Shown here: piece after piece, positions 21,576-24,025 of the stretch | Numbering within the stretch: the first letter of the stretch is position 1 | Layout: every line of letters starts with the position of its first letter | Position numbers and translations under genes: made by a program | Notes under the pieces: generated by a model | Told to the model about the DNA's origin: nothing | Database searches by the model: none | Seen by the model: only the letters and a program-made list of their open reading frames with translations | Source of the DNA: Scatomorpha sp964535405 | Lineage (GTDB): Bacteria > Bacillota > Clostridia > Oscillospirales > Oscillospiraceae | NCBI GenBank assembly: GCA_964535405.1 | Contig: CAZHUG010000034.1 | Location: 1-24,025 of the forward strand | Reading direction: 5' to 3' | DNA length: 24,025 nt

Positions 21576-22490
21576 GTGGCGAAGAGATATGGCTCGGGTC
21601 GTGGTAAAAAAGGCAGCCTTCTGGGTACGGCGCTGTTTGCGCTGGCGCTTCTGGTTTTGTATCTGGGCTCCTCGCTGGGGCTCTTTGACTGGGGCGACAA
21701 GGGCCCGGAGATAACAGGCAGCCCGGCACCTGACACATATGTCGGGCTTGAGGTACATTACATAGACGTGGGTCAGGGCGATTCCACACTTATAATTTGT
21801 GACGGCGAGGCCATGCTGATTGATGCGGGAATAGTCAGCGCGGGCAAGACGGTTGTGGATTATTTGGAAAATTATGGTGTGAACGCACTGAGCTATGTCA
21901 TCTGCACTCATGCGCACGCGGATCATTGCGGCGGTCTGGATGATGTTATCGAGGCCTTCCCGGTGGAGACGCTGTTCGCGCCGTATACCGATTTTGACGC
22001 ATCGGGAACCTTCACATCATTTGAGGATGCAGCGGCGGATATAGGCCTGTATATCACGGTTCCGGCTCTCGGCAGCCGTTTTACCCTGGGGGGAGCTGTG
22101 TTCACCTTTATCGGGCCGCTGGGAGATTACAGCGATGTAAACGACACAAGTCTCGTGACTTATCTGGAGTACGGGGAAACAAGCTTTCTTTTCATGGGTG
22201 ACGCGGGCATCGGCGCCCTGCTGGATTCTGCGACGATCGGCGGGTTTTCACTTGACTGCGATGTTCTAACTCTGGGTCATCACGGCAGCCGAACCTCTAC
22301 CGATGCGCAAATTCTCGATTTGACGACGCCGAGCCTCGCCGTGGCCTCCTGCGGCTTTAACAACTCCTACGGTCATCCGCATGTTGAGGTTCTGAATTTG
22401 CTGGTGGAGCGCTCAATCCCGCTCTATCGAACTGATGAGCGCAGCAGCTTTGTCATCAGCAGTGATGGCGAAAGAATTTACGCTCCATAA
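21576..22490 (+). CDS. Membrane-anchored ComEC-type metallo-beta-lactamase-fold protein
   Basis: A 304-residue protein with a basic start (K-R-Y-G-S-G-R-G-K-K), one membrane helix (about 14-34), and an extracellular metallo-beta-lactamase fold domain. The domain opens with Y-I-D-V-G-Q-G-D-S-T-L-I, has metal ligands in T-H-A-H-A-D-H-C-G-G (His112, His114, Asp116, His117), a later F-M-G-D-A-G, and L-G-H-H-G-S-R-T-S. This is the subtype found at the C-terminus of the competence protein ComEC, where a nuclease role is proposed. Free-standing versions are common in Clostridia and their substrate is unknown. GTG 21576 is chosen with GGAGG (21563-21567) eight bases upstream. No separate promoter is seen between the terminator and the gene. 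Confidence 0.88.
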   Translation: MAKRYGSGRGKKGSLLGTALFALALLVLYLGSSLGLFDWGDKGPEITGSPAPDTYVGLEVHYIDVGQGDSTLIICDGEAMLIDAGIVSAGKTVVDYLENYGVNALSYVICTHAHADHCGGLDDVIEAFPVETLFAPYTDFDASGTFTSFEDAAADIGLYITVPALGSRFTLGGAVFTFIGPLGDYSDVNDTSLVTYLEYGETSFLFMGDAGIGALLDSATIGGFSLDCDVLTLGHHGSRTSTDAQILDLTTPSLAVASCGFNNSYGHPHVEVLNLLVERSIPLYRTDERSSFVISSDGERIYAP

Positions 22491-22555
22491 ACCAGAAAAT
22501 TTTGAGCAATAGTCCTGCTTTACGAAAAAGTAACAAGATGTAGTGGTATATGTCC

Positions 22556-22584
22556 TTGACAGAAGGACAAAATGGTGGTATTAT
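22556..22584 (+). promoter_or_regulatory. Promoter of the thrS leader
   Basis: A perfect TTGACA (22556-22561), a 17-base spacer and TATTAT (22579-22584). Transcription should begin near 22591, just ahead of the T-box stem I. Confidence 0.85.
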
Positions 22585-22590
22585 TACAAA

Positions 22591-22822
22591 ATTCAAAGGC
22601 TTTGACGGAGACGGAAAGCATGCGACGCGGTACAGAGAGGCTGCATTAAGCTGAAAGGCGGCCCGGGCGTCCGGTTATTCCCACCACTCCTGAGCCTGTG
22701 CACTGAAAACCAGTAGGTGCGCACGATTGGCGTCCGTTACAGCGCTACAGAGTTAAACTCAGGGTGGAACCGTGCATAACAATGCACCCCTGTGCCGATC
22801 ATATGGCGCAGGGGTGCTTTTT
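22591..22822 (+). ncRNA. Threonine-specific T-box riboswitch
   Basis: The leader has the T-box element AGGGTGGAACCGTG (22761-22774). The antiterminator can be drawn exactly: AGGG (22761-22764) with CCCT (22788-22791), a seven-base bulge TGGAACC (22765-22771), and GTGCAT (22772-22777) with ATGCAC (22782-22787). The bulge TGGA would pair with the UCCA end of uncharged tRNA-Thr. Stem I carries the GA-motif CAGAGAGG and a specifier candidate ACC (22683-22685) followed by A, a threonine codon, which fits the downstream gene. The antiterminator's 3' arm overlaps the terminator stem, so the two are mutually exclusive. Uncharged tRNA-Thr should turn thrS on. Confidence 0.95.
22784..22822 (+). terminator. 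T-box-controlled terminator
   Basis: A 13-bp stem (22784-22796 with 22805-22817, one T-G pair), an eight-base loop and a T-run (22818-22822), with a further T-run just after. It competes with the T-box antiterminator. Confidence 0.93.
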
Positions 22823-22843
22823 ATTTTTGAGGAGGACCTGAAC

Positions 22844-24025
22844 ATGGACGAGAAGAAGTATACATTTGAAAACAAAGAATACCGCGACACATACCGGCAT
22901 ACCTCCAGCCACATTCTGGCTCAGGCTGTGAAGCGCCTGTATCCGGACACCAAGCTTGCAATCGGCCCGGCAATTGAGGACGGGTTTTACTATGATCTGG
23001 ATTCTGAGACAGTATTTACCCCCGAAATCCTTGAAAAAATTGAGAATGAAATGCGCAAAATATGCAAGGAGAAGCTGCCGCTGGAGCGCTTTGAGCTGCC
23101 GCGGGACGAGGCTCTTGCGCTTATGCGCGAGATGGATGAACCTTATAAGGTCGAGCTAATCGAGGATCTGCCTGAGGATGCGGCGATCAGCTTCTATAAG
23201 CAGGGCGAGTTTACCGACCTTTGCGCAGGCCCCCACGTGAACAGCACCGGTCGCATAAAGGGCAACGCCTTGAAGCTCATGAACTGCACGGGCGCATATT
23301 GGCGCGGCGACTCCGACCGCAAGATGCTCCAGCGCATTTACGGCACATCTTTCATGAAAAAAGATGAGCTGGATGCCTATTTGCACCGTCTTGAGGAAGC
23401 AAAAAAGCGCGACCACCGCAAGCTCGGCAAGGAGCTTGGCCTGTTCATGTTCGCCGAGGAAGGCCCCGGCTTCCCCTTCTTCCTGCCGAAGGGCATGATC
23501 CTCAAAAAGCAGCTCATCGAGTACTGGCGCGAGGTTCATAAGCGCTACGGATATGTGGAAATTTCCACGCCAATCATCCTCAATCAGGATCTGTGGCATC
23601 GCAGCGGACACTGGGATCACTACAAGGACAACATGTACACCACGCTGATAGATGGCGGGGACTATGCGGTCAAGCCCATGAACTGCCCGGGCGGGATGCT
23701 GGTTTATAAATCTGAACCACACTCCTATCGTGACCTGCCGTTGCGCGCCGGCGAGCTTGGACTTGTGCACAGACACGAGCTTTCGGGCGCTCTGCACGGC
23801 CTGTTCCGCGTGCGCTGCTTCACGCAGGACGATGCACATATTTTCATGACCAGGGAACAAATCAAAGACGAGATCGTCGGAGTTACAAGTCTCTTTGACG
23901 AGGTATACTCGAAGTTTGGCCTGAAGTATACAATAGAATTGTCCACCATGCCTGAGGACCACATGGGCGCGCTGGAGGATTGGGAGATGGCCACGAATGC
24001 GCTGAAGGAGGCCATGGACTCACTC
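22844..24025 (+). CDS. thrS: Threonyl-tRNA synthetase, TGS-less form (3' end outside the window)
   Basis: The first 394 codons are present and the frame is open at the window edge. The enzyme charges tRNA-Thr and edits mischarged Ser-tRNA. The protein starts at ATG 22844 with GGAGG eight bases upstream and goes within about 19 residues into the editing (SAD) domain. The editing site is intact: H-T-S-S-H and D-L-C-A-G-P-H. The class II catalytic core follows, with the zinc-ligand Cys in M-N-C-P-G-G-M, then H-R-H-E-L-S-G-A-L-H-G-L-F-R-V-R and F-T-Q-D-D-A-H-I-F. The usual N-terminal TGS domain of about 60 residues is missing and is not found upstream, because the T-box occupies that DNA. The anticodon-binding domain lies beyond the edge. 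Confidence 0.97.
   Translation, partial: MDEKKYTFENKEYRDTYRHTSSHILAQAVKRLYPDTKLAIGPAIEDGFYYDLDSETVFTPEILEKIENEMRKICKEKLPLERFELPRDEALALMREMDEPYKVELIEDLPEDAAISFYKQGEFTDLCAGPHVNSTGRIKGNALKLMNCTGAYWRGDSDRKMLQRIYGTSFMKKDELDAYLHRLEEAKKRDHRKLGKELGLFMFAEEGPGFPFFLPKGMILKKQLIEYWREVHKRYGYVEISTPIILNQDLWHRSGHWDHYKDNMYTTLIDGGDYAVKPMNCPGGMLVYKSEPHSYRDLPLRAGELGLVHRHELSGALHGLFRVRCFTQDDAHIFMTREQIKDEIVGVTSLFDEVYSKFGLKYTIELSTMPEDHMGALEDWEMATNALKEAMDSL

Noticed and set aside
23156..23962. Leftward 268-residue open frame opposite thrS
   Set aside because: It is the antisense shadow of conserved threonyl-tRNA synthetase codons, with no binding site or domain.
1..24025. CRISPR arrays, tRNA or rRNA genes, transposases, phage genes
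   Set aside because: No regularly spaced repeats, cloverleaf-type sequences, rRNA-like blocks, or transposase or integrase motifs were seen in either strand. The only tRNA-related element is the T-box.

Overview
The window reads as chromosomal DNA of a spore-forming, probably anaerobic gut-type Firmicute of the Clostridia, most plausibly Oscillospiraceae-like. The reasons are a SpoIIR sporulation gene, a threonine T-box leader, AGGAGG-type ribosome binding sites with many GTG/TTG starts, a V/A-type rather than F-type ATPase, a CsoR/CopA/CopZ copper cluster and a moderately high GC content (by eye mid-50s %). No rRNA, tRNA, CRISPR array, insertion sequence or prophage was seen. The window is mostly well-organised core genome.

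Layout. (1) 1-250: start of a leftward gene cut by the window edge, with a structured leader, and divergent promoters. (2) 252-3360: rightward DUF362/ferredoxin protein and mnmG, closed by a strong terminator. (3) 3363-6162: leftward copper operon copA-csoR-copZ, whose promoter spacer is filled by a perfect CsoR-type palindrome. (4) 6205-8079: leftward two-component system of the KdpDE type with a short KdpD. (5) 8105-8841: intergenic hairpins and a small AT-richer membrane protein gene. (6) 8893-9159: small zinc-ribbon protein, overlapping tail-to-tail with spoIIR. (7) 9156-11917: leftward apgM-ispE-spoIIR, with an 18-bp hairpin that buries the spoIIR ribosome binding site. (8) 12115-20677: rightward nine-gene V/A-type ATPase operon (G/H-like stalk, C, I, K, F, E, A, B, D), followed closely by a lipoprotein gene (20699-21505) and a terminator. 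(9) 21576-22490: membrane-anchored ComEC-type metallo-beta-lactamase protein. (10) 22556-24025: promoter, threonine T-box riboswitch and the first 394 codons of a threonyl-tRNA synthetase that lacks the usual N-terminal TGS domain.

How it works together. The ATPase operon encodes the whole rotary machine: catalytic A3B3 head, D/F rotor, E and G/H peripheral stalks, C socket, and the I/K membrane motor. The copper operon is a self-contained sense-and-export unit. The T-box couples thrS expression to uncharged tRNA-Thr. SpoIIR would signal from forespore to mother cell in sporulation. The most interesting regulatory reading is at spoIIR: a sigma-F-like promoter sits in the loop of the hairpin, so forespore transcripts would lack the arm that hides the ribosome binding site, while read-through transcripts from ispE would carry it. 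I found no clearly novel multi-gene system. The findings are regulatory and architectural oddities.
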